From Diospyros lotus (lineage: Eukaryota; Streptophyta; Magnoliopsida; Ericales; Ebenaceae): 64,000 nt of DNA. The DNA is taken from the NCBI RefSeq assembly GCF_014633365.1, contig NC_068349.1, forward strand, positions 27,728,753 to 27,792,752, in the 5' to 3' direction. The notes under the pieces are model-generated. The model was not told the DNA's origin, did not search any database, and was given only the letters and a program-made list of their open reading frames with translations. Below are positions 1 through 9,926 of the stretch, in pieces (positions within the stretch are counted from its first letter, which is position 1; the number at the start of each line of letters is the position of its first letter). The position numbers were made by a program, and so were the translations under genes.

Positions 1-807
1 CCTCAAACTGGCCTTGCAGAGCTTTGATTTTCTGGCCAAGACACAATCGAAATTTCAATCACATTGGTCGTCGGCGTGGCCGATCCTTAGCCGTGGACAG
101 GTCCTAATGAAGCTACCCCTAGCCCTGAACCCTCTAAGCCTACCTTGGGAGCCCCCAACAGCTGCAATCAGAGATGGGAGAGGTGGTCGATGGCTGGCAG
201 TGTTTACACTACCAATTTTTTGAAAATTACACTTCGTCCCCCTCAACTTCCAAAATTGCATCTTATCCCTTTTGAGTAGCCTCATGAGTTTCCAAAAATT
301 CCATAATGAACTCTAACTTTCCTTTTTCACATTTTATCCCCAAAGTTTCATTTTTTCACATTTTATCCGCAAAGTTTCATTTTATCACACTCGACCAAGT
401 TTTTTAAAATTACACTTAGGCCTGAAAGTATGTTTTGATTGTGAAACCCTCTTGTTTCATCCCGAAATCACTTTAGGGTTGTTCCTTATGAAAAAATTGA
501 ATCAACTTAAGATTCTATTGATTTTTCAGAAGTCCCTTAAGACAATTCAATTTTTCAACCTGAACCATAACTGTATTGAAAACTGACTCTGATCCAATTT
601 ATTTCAAATGCTACAAATCATGCCTCGAGATGCTTATCAGTGACATGCATTTTTCCTTAGACATCTAAGCTCCAGAGCATTCCCTGTAGTTGATTCGGTT
701 ACTCATAGCTGTGAGAATTTATACTATAACCCCTAATCTTATGATAATTTCACTTATGGCCCAAGATAAGTTTTGCTGGAGTCTTTTTAGAAATTTTGGT
801 TATTACA
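1..807 (-). mobile_element. Partial long LTR, TGTAA-type gypsy family
   Basis: Bases 540-807 align by eye with the right end of the solo LTR at 48416-51327. Both contain the same order of blocks: a GACAATT..A run, 'cgattcgatttatttt/tgatccaatttatttc', 'ctcgagatgctta/ctcgagaggctta', 'cattccctgtagttgattcg/cattctctgtagtcgattcg', and an end in TATTACA. In minus orientation this would be the U3 side of the LTR, starting at 807. The rest of the LTR lies outside the window. It is diverged, so it is an old copy. Assignment to a Tekay/Del-like family is inference from the long LTR and the TGTAA-TTACA ends. Confidence 0.6.
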
Positions 808-1087
808 CTTATTATCCAAACCACCCATGGTATTTTAATTAGCAGATTTGATCCTCACTCTTCATTTGACACCTACAATCAACACTCTCTTACTAGAATG
901 AAAATTACCTGTGTTAACGGGGAATGGAAGTTAGGATAAAAAAAAAGAAGTTCTAGTCTTGCTGGAGTCTCATAATTCTTCTCAATCATCATCTTCACCC
1001 TCTTCATCAGCTCAATCTAATCATTCTACCTATCCAAGTCCAATTTTTCTCAATTCCATTAGACCCTCTTTCATAACGAAATAATGA

Positions 1088-1273
1088 AGAAAGACGAAAG
1101 ATGAAATAATAAAGAGGTTAGAAAGCATAGAGCAAAGGCAAGCCAAGATCGAAGAAGGGCTCAAAGAGCTAAAGTTTGCGATGCCTTCCCCTAGCCACCT
1201 TAAGCCAACAGCTCATAAGAGAGCAAGGACGACTAAGGAAGAAGAAAATCTAGAGAAGAATGAGAGTAATTAG
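1088..1273 (+). pseudogene. Tail of an open reading frame, coiled-coil-like, possibly retroelement ORF
   Basis: An open frame without an ATG start runs from an upstream stop at 1085 to a TAG at 1271-1273. It encodes a charged peptide with an ESIEQRQAKIEEGLKELK stretch (coiled-coil propensity) followed by a basic KRARTTK segment. It lies about 530 bases upstream of a polypurine tract and putative LTR. In SIRE-type copia elements an envelope-like ORF sits in this position, so this could be the end of such an ORF. That link is positional inference; no domain is recognisable in the peptide. Confidence 0.35.
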
Positions 1274-1782
1274 GATTTAAAATCTTTTAAGAGTTGTAAT
1301 CATGGAGTCGTTTGAACTCAGTTTGTTTGATTGGGATGTTTGTAAGTATTTGATGAATGTTTATGTGGTGCTCCTTTAAATGGTAGCACAAAACTACTAT
1401 GTTATTTCCCCTGCATGTTTTTGCTAAACCTTATGTGATAAATACTTTTTTGTGAATTCTCCTTATAGTTAAATGTATCTTCTCTTTATGTGTTGTATAT
1501 TCTGTGTGAATTCTCTCTATGTGTTCTATATTGCTTAATCTTTTCATGCAAATAGTCCACTAAGGGGGAGCTCTATATTATTCTCTTAATCCATTGAGAG
1601 CCATTTTTGATTTTTGACAAAATGAGGGAGAAAATGGGGAGTTTTGTTTAAGGGGGAGCTTCCTTATAAGTCAATGTTTTACGGGGAGTTTCCTTATATT
1701 TCTTAAAATGTCTCCCTATGTATTTTTCTTAAAGCTCTTTAGTTTTTAAAATGTTTTGTCATCGTCAAATAGATTCATAAAT

Positions 1783-1797
1783 AAAAAAGAGGGAGAT
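1783..1797 (+). other. Polypurine tract of a copia-like element
   Basis: The run AAAAAAGAGGGAGAT follows 'tttgtcatcgtcaaat', a wording typical just before the 3' LTR of many plant copia elements. It is directly followed by TGAGAAATTT at 1801, a plausible LTR start. Confidence 0.5.
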
Positions 1798-1800
1798 TAT

Positions 1801-3390
1801 TGAGAAATTTATATTTTGATTTATTGAGAAAATAATTTTTAGGAAATATATTTTTAGTAAATTTGATTTATCGACGATTTCCAAAATATTTTAATTATCT
1901 GTTATATTTGAAATTTTAATACTCGTATATCTCTTCAAAATAATCGAGTATTTTTTGTATTAGTCGACTATGCTATAAAACTTGTGAGAAAACCATTATG
2001 AAAAATCGACTAAACCTTTTGATATAATCAATCGAGTATTGCTCATTTGCTTTAAAAATAATTAAATATTTGAATTGATTCAATCGACTATCATAAGTTC
2101 CTACTCGAGAATGTTATGCAAAAACTCTATTATCTTAAAGCTAAATCGAGTATGTTGCTTTTGAAATCGAGTAAAGATCTTTTATCACTCGAGTGAGTTT
2201 TTTGAATAATCGAGTATCTCTAAAGCTATGTAATCTGAGCATCTTTTTACTCGAGTGAAGTTTATTTTCAATCTAACCAATGTTGGTACTTGAGTGAAAC
2301 TTTATATTAGTCGAGTAATCTTAGCCTAGTAATCAAGTAAGTAATGCAAGGTCTCTGTTGCTTTTGAGTTAATCGAATAATGACTTGGTCACCCTCTAGT
2401 AAGCCCTCTAGATAATCGATTACTTGAAAAGTCCAATCGAGTAAAGTGCTATAACAATCAAGTAAGCGTATACGATAATCGAGTATCTTATGTCAGATTT
2501 GAATTTTATAGCCGTTACTAAGAAAAGAAAGAAATGACTGTTTTTGACCATTTGAGGTTTGTTTGATTATTTTACGAAGTGTATTTGTGTCCATTTTAAA
2601 AAAAATGATAAATATGTTTATATATGTGTGCAAAATATTTTATCTTAATATGATACATATTTTTCTTAACTAATTTGACTGTTATCATCAAAAGAAATTA
2701 TGAATATGTGCATGTAATAGGACAAAATTCAAATTTCAAAACTTCCATAAAAAGCCAAGTGCTACAAGAGATCATGCTACTGATGTTCAAATAATGTAAA
2801 GCCAATATAAACTTAGACACAACAAAGCCCAATTCTTTTCGGGCCAAAGTTTACTGCTTGAGTGTTAATCTTTCATGCTTATTTTCTTTCACTTCAAGCC
2901 ATTATCTGGTCAAGTCTTGTGAAGATATATTTAAACTAGAAATTAGGTACCAGAGAGTTAAGTATCTTATTTATTTATATCTTGGAACTCTTTTTCGTTA
3001 AAGAGAAAGTCTGAAATCATTGTATTATCTCATATTTTTCTCTTGAGAATTCATTTCATAATTTTTGTGAAATTTGTAAAAGGTTACGTCTTATCCTTGA
3101 AATGCAATGGTTGTGGCTAAGTCTAGAATGAAAAAAAACAACTGTAGAGGTTACTGTTTAGTCTGCAAAAACAGAGGTTATTGTTGCTCTTGTAAAATGT
3201 GGGGTTCCTACTTAGCCCTGTGAAAAGTGTAGATTTTAGTTGAACCTGTAAAAACTATGTATATGTTATAGTTAATCCCTAAAAGCTAAAATCCTTTAAT
3301 TGATATTTTCAAAATTCTTAGTGAGGAGTTAAAGTAGTGGATCAAGTTTGTTAACTGAACCACTCAAAAATGCTATGCTCTTGTGTCGTT
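1801..3390 (+). mobile_element. Putative 3' LTR region of a SIRE-like copia element
   Basis: AT-rich sequence starts right after the polypurine tract. It includes the TCGAGTA motif cluster (1918-2490), and a 3' part rich in the 'gttac..tta/gtgaaaa' phrases seen near LTR ends. The right boundary is not seen: no matching second LTR or target-site duplication lies in the window, so the end given is approximate. The alternative is a fragment of several old repeats. Confidence 0.35.
1918..2490. repeat. Cluster of degenerate AATCGAGTA / TACTCGATT motifs
   Basis: About twenty occurrences of a 9-10 base motif built on TCGAGTA or TCGACTA (with ATCGATTAC, ATCAAGTA and CTCGAGTGA variants) are spread irregularly over 570 bases in both orientations. 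Examples start near 1941, 2031, 2083, 2150, 2165, 2188, 2208, 2251, 2310, 2436 and 2477. Spacing is irregular, so it is not a simple tandem array. Confidence 0.7.
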
Positions 3391-4200
3391 TTTTTTTTTT
3401 TAATATTATTCCTCATCTATCATATAATATTTTCTCATTTAAATTCAGTTTAATAATATCCAATATAACTATCTCAGTTTTCTTTGTAAACATGAAAGAT
3501 CTTTAACATTGTTGCTTTCATACATACTTTTCAAATGCATATGTTTTATGTTATAACTAAAGATAATTTTTAGAAGAAAAAACTGATCCTTTAAGCTGGA
3601 ATTATATTAGTTTCTTTATCATTCCTTTTAAATGCAATCGCTTTTTTATATGTTTATATATATTTTATATCTCAAATATATTTGGATAATATTTATGAAT
3701 GATAATTTATTCTATATAATTTTATATTGATCTATTACACCTTTTATGTTAAAGAGAATATTATTACAAATAAATTACAATAGATATTTTCTTTAATATT
3801 ACAAAAATTAATTCAAAACACTTAATTTACCCTCCCTTTGAGAGATCTTTCATTTTTATTCTTCAAAATCAAAATACTCGGATCACCATATTTGCATCTC
3901 TTTAATATTAACCATTAAAAATAACTAATGATTAATATTTAGGATAATTGTTACGGTATAGTAACGTATATTTTGTTTTCAACTAAAATATACTCATTGG
4001 CACTTTAGACATATTTCTGATTTACCTCTCTCGTGATGATTCTAGGACGAGTTTGGTGGAACGCGAGTGATAGCGCGTAATCTAAAAAACAAAAATACTT
4101 ATTGGTGGATGTTAAGTTTATCATGATTTGTAATATTTTATTAATTAATAAAATTATTTTAAAAATAAAAATAAAATATAATAATGTATATTGTTTAAAA
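3391..4200. other. AT-rich spacer, no gene seen
   Basis: Very AT-rich sequence with homopolymer runs and no convincing coding potential on either strand. I see no terminal repeats or RNA gene. Confidence 0.6.
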
Positions 4201-4365
4201 TAGAAAACTAATAGCAATTATAAATTAAATGTACCCATAATCAATTACATAGTAAAGAGAAAACTAATTTCAAATTAGAGAAGTCCTATAAATGCCAAAA
4301 TCTAAACTTAACCCTAATTGTGTAAATTAGAAAACTAATATCAATTATAAATTAAATGTACCCAT
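4201..4365. repeat. Pair of 38-bp direct repeats upstream of the gene
   Basis: The block TAGAAAACTAATA-CAATTATAAATTAAATGTACCCAT (38 bases with one difference) occurs at 4201-4238 and again at 4328-4365, 127 bases apart. A TATA-like CTATAAAT lies between them near 4289. They lie directly upstream of the probable 5' UTR exon. Confidence 0.75.
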
Positions 4366-4440
4366 GAAATCATTTTCGAGAAATAAAGGCAACTGACGTC
4401 TAGCTTCCAAACACAGCCCCCATTCTGGCTCCTCCTCCCT
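4240..4440 (+). promoter_or_regulatory. Probable core promoter of the host gene
   Basis: CCTATAAATGCC near 4288 resembles a TATA box. A TGACGTC motif (bZIP/CRE-type ACGT core) lies near 4394. Downstream the sequence changes from AT-rich to the pyrimidine-rich composition of a plant 5' UTR. The transcription start is not defined by the sequence, so this is inference from composition and position. Confidence 0.4.
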
Positions 4441-4475
4441 CGCAACGTGGCACTCATGCTGGGCTACGTCGCGCC

Positions 4476-4511
<36 letters not shown>

Positions 4512-4593
4512 GATACAAATATCTCTCTTGTTCTGGATGTGCTCGTCGAAGCTACCGTCTCCGCCGATAACGGAACCACCACCAGCAGAAGGT
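4390..4593 (+). other. Probable non-coding first exon (5' UTR) of the host gene
   Basis: A GC-richer island with a (CT)n tract (about 4481-4508) ends in CAGCAGAAG followed by GTCTGTTTATC, a plausible 5' splice site at 4594. The next candidate acceptor in a suitable place is TAATTTGCAG ending at 9501, just before the coding start. Short upstream reading frames begin at 4450 and near 4537, but they do not join the downstream frame in phase. So I read this as untranslated leader. It could instead belong to an unrelated small transcript. Confidence 0.45.
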
Positions 4594-4639
4594 CTGTTTA
4601 TCTCTCCGGCCCAAAAAGTATCAATATGTATGGCTTGAT

Positions 4640-5849
4640 GCTTTGTTGTTGTTGTGTATGATTATTTTATTCTTACATCTATGTGAGTTCAGTGCTTGCT
4701 TCTTATTTGTAATGGAAGGGGAGATGGGGTTTTTCCAAAACCAGGGTTTAAAGATTAATTTCATTTTCTTTGTTTTCATGTGTCCTGGTATTCGTCACTG
4801 TTGTTAATTGGTAGATTTATGTACTGGATACTCTCTGAGTGTTTGCCTATTTACTGGGTTGTTAACATCTTTCTTCTTCGCCCCTTAATTTATCGTGCCT
4901 TTTCTTTTTTTTGGGTGTTGTCATTCTAACTTACTGCTTGATACGTAAGATAGTTTAAGGAAAAGATTAGAATATGAGAATTAGGGATTTCTTGGTTAAG
5001 AATTCTAGATTGAAGGAGAGACAAAAACAAACTATGGCTTGCCATTCTGTAATCTATTTTGCGCTCACTTGCCCTGTCCTCATAGTAGCAAAAGCACAGG
5101 ATGCTTGGATGGGAAGCATTCTATGATCCATTTATCTGGGTAGGATGCTCTCTCTAAGACCAGCCAACGTGCAAATCCTATTGAGCGAGGATGAGAAGCC
5201 TATTGACAAATCTCCAACTTTAACTACCTAGCTACGTGACCCCAGAAATCCCTGATGCACATCACAAGATAGCACCTAGCTACCTCGAATTGCATTGCCG
5301 ACGCTACATCAGACTATCATTGCCATCAGTTTCAATGACTAGCATCTCATGGGCAGATGAGATTTTTGTTGGAGGTAGAGAATCTTTAAGCATTTCACAG
5401 TATGTGTATGTTAAAATCAAATAGAGGATAAAAAATGAGTGCAGGATTGAGGAGGACATTGTCACTGTCAAATATATCCAAGATTCAATTTCAATTATTT
5501 AGTGAGAAATCAATTTATAATCACATTTACTGGAGGGATGGTGAGCCCAATTGTCCAAGACGTATTTTTGTGTTATAAATATATAGAGAGAAATTTTATA
5601 TCTTTTGTATTTTAGAAAGAGGAGAGAAAAAAGTCTCAGCTTTTTAGTCCCCAAGAAAATTGTATTTATAGGCTTAAGATACCAAGTGGTATGTCTGTTA
5701 GTGAAAGGACATGAGTTATTTTCCAGTCTATTGCAATGAATAATTAAAAATAAATGAAGTTTAAATATTTAATAATTTTAAAATATTTTTCAATTGTAGT
5801 AAATTGTTGAGGAATGTCCTGAATACTTCTAGTGTTGAAGGTTTTCTCC
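4640..5849. other. Intron 1 sequence without recognised gene
   Basis: Ordinary intronic or repeat-derived sequence. A fragment at 5236-5424 is open but short and featureless. AT-rich stretches occur around 5560-5800. No terminal repeats were recognised. Confidence 0.5.
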
Positions 5850-7050
5850 TAGTCACAGTCTGTTTCAAACTCGGATAAAGGAGGGTGGTTGCGTTAGGTA
5901 GTCAAAAACAACTATCAATTATGTCGAATTTTGGATAAAGGAGTAAATTGTTGCCGCATAACCCTCTTAGCCTAGGGCTGCATTATCCAAGTACAGTCAA
6001 AATGAGCTAGGGCCACTGCATTGGTGCCTAGATATATTGTTAAATCTGCAAGGGTTCTCTTATTTTCATGGACATATGTGAGTAAAGAAGTTAATACAGC
6101 ATTAGAAACTGACGAGTAAAAGATTAAAAATTGACATTTTGACAGAAAAATTTATGAAAGTGGTAGACGTGATGATCTAGAGAGTAATTGATATTTCCAA
6201 CAGATGAGATGGATTGACGAAAACATTAGGTGGTGTTCTTTCATGTTTCAGTTTTGAGTTTTGAATTCATTTTCAGTTTTGTGTTTTGAGTGTTTGTTTT
6301 GAGATATTTGAAAACGTGTTCTTTTTGTCATTCTGAAAAACTATTTCTTAAAATAGAAAACTAGAAAACGTGTTTACTTTGTAATTTTGAAAATTTGTTT
6401 TGTGTGTTTTTTTTTCTCTTCTCTTCGTTTTTTTGTTCTTTTCTTTTTTTTCCCTTTTCTTCTTCTATTCTCCGGCACCCTGCATCTTCTGCGTCATCGG
6501 CGACCATCGCGACCGAAGATTCACATGATCAAAGTCTACCATTAGGAACTCCAAGCCAAGGGGGTTAATATACACAAAAATGGGGCAGGTTTAACGGTTG
6601 GATTTTCGTAGATCTAATTTTTAATTTTCGGCCTACACCTATATATGCACTGCTAGTCGCCACCGGCCATCGTGGTCGGTGGTTTCCGGCAATCAGAGGC
6701 AACCACCCGACACCTAAGGGCCCATCGACCAACATGCCCAAAAACCAGTAAGATTCAACGGCCAAATCTCCTTAGATCTAATGGCAGGGGGTGGTCGAGA
6801 GAAGAGAGGAGAGAGGATAGAACTAGCAAGATTGAATGGTGGGGGGCGGTCGACGACGGCTTTCAGAGGTGGTGGGCGAGGTCAACGACGACTCGTGGCG
6901 GTGACAAAGATGGCAAGCATAGTTGATGGCGGCTCGTGGCAGTGACGAAGATGGTGGGGGGTGGTTGACAGTGGATTTTGGCGGTGGCGGACGAGGTCAA
7001 CGGCGGCTCATGGCAACGACGGAGATGGCGGGTGTGGTTGGTGGCCGAGG

Positions 7051-7051
<1 letters not shown>

Positions 7052-7083
<32 letters not shown>
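7052..7083. repeat. (GA)n microsatellite
   Basis: A run of GA dinucleotides inside the DNA element. It generates low-complexity Ser/Leu or Arg/Glu reading frames that are not genes. Confidence 0.9.
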
Positions 7084-7088
<5 letters not shown>

Positions 7089-7263
7089 TATGCGAGATTG
7101 GAGGGTTGGGGGGGGTGGGGGGAGGCTGCGTTTTTGTGTTTTGAGTGTGTTTTCATTGAAAACACCCAAAAATGTTGTTTTGGATTTCTTTTACAATTTT
7201 TTTTTTATTTTCGAAAATGAGTTTTTGAAAATAGCAAAGTAAACACATTTTCAGTGTTTTGAA

Positions 7264-7330
7264 AAACTCAAAACTCAAAACTCAAAACTCAAAACTCAAA
7301 ACTCAAAACTCAAAACTCAAAACTCAAAAC
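7264..7330. repeat. 7-bp tandem array, unit CTCAAAA
   Basis: About nine near-perfect copies of CTCAAAA run into the right terminal region of the DNA element. The left terminal region carries the complementary TTTTGAG phrases, so the array is probably an expansion of subterminal sequence. Confidence 0.9.
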
Positions 7331-8749
7331 ACAAAACGAGTTGAAAACAACAAAGAGAACAAAACCTTAAATATTGGCTGAGTCTGGATATCATGTTTGA
7401 TACTCAAGGAAGGATTATACAAAGAATGAATTGGAAATGATTATGGGTAGGACTTAAAAAATGGGGTATTAAATCTGAAGAGAGAAGGAGACAAGATTAT
7501 TGTAGTTGAAGTTCTTCTCAGAGAAGAGACTAAAAGCGTCATTAGTGCATGTGCATAACAAATTGGGCTAAAAGAAGAGATAAGGTTTTGATGGGATTCA
7601 AAGGGTTGGTGCAAGGAATACCTGAAGGAGAGAAGATCATTGTAGGAGGTAGCTTAAATGATCATGTGGGTATAGAAGTGAATTGGTATAGAGATGTACA
7701 TGGATGTTATAGCTTTGGAGAAAGAAATAAAAAGGGTAAAGCTATTTTGGATTTTGCCATGGCATATAAACTCATCACAGTTAATACTCTTGTTTAAGAC
7801 ATGGGATAAACACATGATCACATATAAAAGTTGGTTATCAATTATTGAAACAAACTACTTTTTTATGAGACAAAAGGATTGCTTATATTGTAAGGATTGT
7901 AAAGGTATAGTGGGAGAATATGTAACCATCGACATAAGCATATGATCCTTAATGTTTATATAAAAAAATTAAGGGGGAAGATTGATACAGAATGGAGTCC
8001 AAGATTAAATGTGGATGTGATTTAATAGTTGAAAACAGGTTAGTTTTTAAGGAAAAAAATACTTGACAGAAGAGATTGGACTGTAGAAAGAGAGACTAAC
8101 CAAATGTGGATTTATATGACTATTGCTATTCAAAATACAACAAAAAATGGTTCTAAGATATTTGAAGTGAAGCTCCAAACCAAGAAAAGTTTGGTAGTGG
8201 AATGAAAAGATGCATAAAAAAGAAAAACAAAGAGAGATTGCTACAATGTCTTTGCCTGCATGCTGTGATGAAAAAACCTGAAGAGGTATATTTTGGCAAA
8301 AAAGGAAGATAGTGAAGCAAAATAAAAAATTTATGAACTTTGTACCACTAAGTTGACACAAAAGATGTGAATATATATATATATATATGTAAGTTAGTGA
8401 AAGCAGAAAGCAAGAGAGAAAAACAAGGGATTTGAGCTAAGTAAATACATAAAAGGTGAAAATCAAATGCCCTAGTAAATGATTGGGTGATCAACCAGAG
8501 ATAGAAGGGGTATTTTTCCAAAGAAACATGTGTTAGTTTGGGGCATTCCAATAACAATGAAGAAGATTGGATTTACATTTCCTATAGATGTATTTGTCGA
8601 AATGAAATAAAACAATATATTACAAAAGATATGGAATAGTAAAGCAGCTGGATTAGATAACATTTCGATAGAAGCATAAGAATATATGGGAGAAGAAGTC
8701 ATTTTTTGATTAAAGAAATTGTTTAATGTATCCTTAAATTAGAGAGGCA

Positions 8750-9290
8750 GTCTAAGCAGATTTTAACTAATGGAATGTCCCCTCAAGCCAGCAACATAAG
8801 ATCATCTGCAGAGGCTAGGTGGGTAATATGAAGGGTGCCACAGTGAGGGTGAAAATTAAAATCAGAGCTGTCAGTCACAATCTTCAGCGATCTGGAGAAG
8901 TATTCCAGACACAGAACAAATAGGAACAGGGACAAGGGATCCCCTTGCCTTAAACCTTTCCTCTCTTTAAAGAATCCACATAAGATGCCATTGATTAAAA
9001 GAGAAGAGGAAGTAGTGGTGACGCACTCCATCACCCAGTTGATATAAGCAATGGGGAAGCCGAGACTAGTAAGAACATCCTTAATAAACTGCCAGCTTAC
9101 AGAATCAAAAGCCTTCCTGATATCCACCTTAGTGATCCAACGAGGAGAAACTCTCTTATGATTGTACTTCCTCAGTAATTCTTGAGCTAAATGAATATTG
9201 TCAACCATGCTTCTTCCTTGAATGAATGCTGATTGAGCTTGATCAACCAAAGAGTCCAGGATGGGAACCAAACGAGCAGCCAGATTGCCA
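8750..9290 (-). pseudogene. L1-type LINE reverse transcriptase fragment
   Basis: A 162-codon open stretch (8783-9271) reads as the palm of an L1-clade reverse transcriptase. Recognisable motifs are QSAFIQGRSMVDNIHLAQEL, KVDIRKAFDSVSW, GLRQGDPLSLFLFVLCLEY and the active-site region as ASADDLMLLA, where the usual Tyr/Phe-Ala-Asp-Asp reads Ser-Ala-Asp-Asp. Both ends are truncated: no endonuclease domain, no poly(A). It lies antisense in intron 1, about 210 bases upstream of the coding-exon acceptor. It is a dead internal fragment; the retained open frame suggests it is not very old. Confidence 0.85.
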
Positions 9291-9501
9291 TATTAACCTT
9301 ATTGTTTCTTGATTTATTTATTCTGTTTCTGTTGGTTGTTTTAAACTCCAAGTGCCTACTCTCCTTCAACATGATACTACTGCCACTGTTTCTTGTGGAA
9401 CTTGTCTTCTCTAACTCAAATACCTTCAATGCAGGATTGGGGAAATATTACATTCTACTGTCAACATTTGATCAATCAACTTGTGGACATGTAATTTGCA
9501 G

Positions 9502-9777
9502 AAATTACTAATTTTGGCGATAATGATGGATCTGACGGCAGTGTTTCTTGAATTAGTGGCTACTATAATAATTTTGGTTGCAAAGCCTTTTTCATTGCTT
9601 AAGTTGTCCTGTATATTTGGTTTAAGAAGCCTTTGGATTGTTATTCACACATGGGTGGAGCTGTTGAGAGCTGCTGTCTTGTTTCATGTAAATATACTAT
9701 GGAGGTTTATGGTTTGGGGTTTTGCTCTCATATCTCTTCCTGTACGAGTTTTGACTGCATTACAAAGGGAGAGGATG
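9502..9777 (+). CDS. Coding exon 1 of a membrane/coiled-coil protein
   Basis: The acceptor TAATTTGCAG ends at 9501 and the donor ATG/GTGAGT lies at 9777/9778. I chose the start ATG at 9523 because it is the first ATG after the acceptor in the open frame; a second ATG follows immediately at 9526. The exon encodes 85 residues: MMDLTAVFLE, then hydrophobic stretches around residues 10-20, 26-50 and 51-75, ending in a basic RVLTALQRERM. Tandem hydrophobic segments suggest membrane insertion at the N-terminus. The segment resembles an uncharacterised plant membrane protein family, but I cannot name it. The exon ends in phase 0, so it joins exon 43390 directly. Confidence 0.75.
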
Positions 9778-9907
9778 GTGAGTTTTACCTTTTCTATTTA
9801 TGATGTTGCTTCTATGTTTCGTGTGGTGAAGATCAGTTTTGTCTTTTACATTTATGTTATTTTCCCTCTTTGTTGTCAATTGTGAGTATGTGTATGTGTA
9901 TGTGGTT

Positions 9908-9926
9908 GGGGGGGGGGGGGGGGGGG
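9908..9926. repeat. Poly(G) run, 19 bases
   Basis: An uninterrupted G run early in intron 2. It is a likely site of length error in sequencing, and it could form a G-rich RNA structure near the donor of the long intron. Confidence 0.95.

Larger units (their letters stand above)
6229..7366. mobile_element. PIF/Harbinger-like non-autonomous element, 1138 bp
   Basis: The left end GGTGGTGTTCTTT and the reverse complement of the right end, GGTTTTGTTCTCTTT, form imperfect terminal inverted repeats. TTA flanks both sides (6226-6228 and 7367-7369), the duplication typical of PIF/Harbinger. The TIR form GG-N-TTGTTC fits Tourist-type elements. The interior has a GC-rich block (about 6470-7130) with repeated 'gtcaacg(a/g)cggct' phrases and no intact ORF, plus a (GA)n tract and a 7-bp array. 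It lies inside the LINE endonuclease region. No transposase is seen, so it would need one in trans. Confidence 0.65.
5850..8745 (+). mobile_element. Degenerate RTE-like LINE, interrupted by a DNA element
   Basis: The segment begins near 'aaactcggataaaggaggg..ggttgcgttagg', a leader widespread in plant RTE-like LINEs. It continues through a degenerate endonuclease ORF: readable pieces are GGSLNDHVGIE near 7648 and ILDFAMAYKLITVNTL near 7749. Near 8640 is the reverse transcriptase N-terminal phrase SKAAGLDNISIEA. Stops and frameshifts abound, so it is non-functional. A 1138-bp DNA element splits it at 6229-7366. Its 3' end is lost: the similarity stops around 8745 where an antisense L1 fragment starts. 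The same endonuclease region occurs in a second fragment at 11419-11965. Confidence 0.7.

Noticed and set aside
4447..4638. 63-codon ORF in the probable 5' UTR exon as the protein start
   Set aside because: It crosses the (CT)n tract and the likely donor, and does not join the frame of the exon at 9502 in phase.
6863..7165. Open frames on both strands across the (GA)n tract and GC-rich block
   Set aside because: They are low-complexity products (Ser-Leu or Arg-Glu runs) inside a non-autonomous DNA element, with overlapping frames on both strands and no motif.
9481..9522. Upstream extension of coding exon 1 to 9481
   Set aside because: There is no ATG in that part and an acceptor TAATTTGCAG ends at 9501; the first ATG in frame is 9523.
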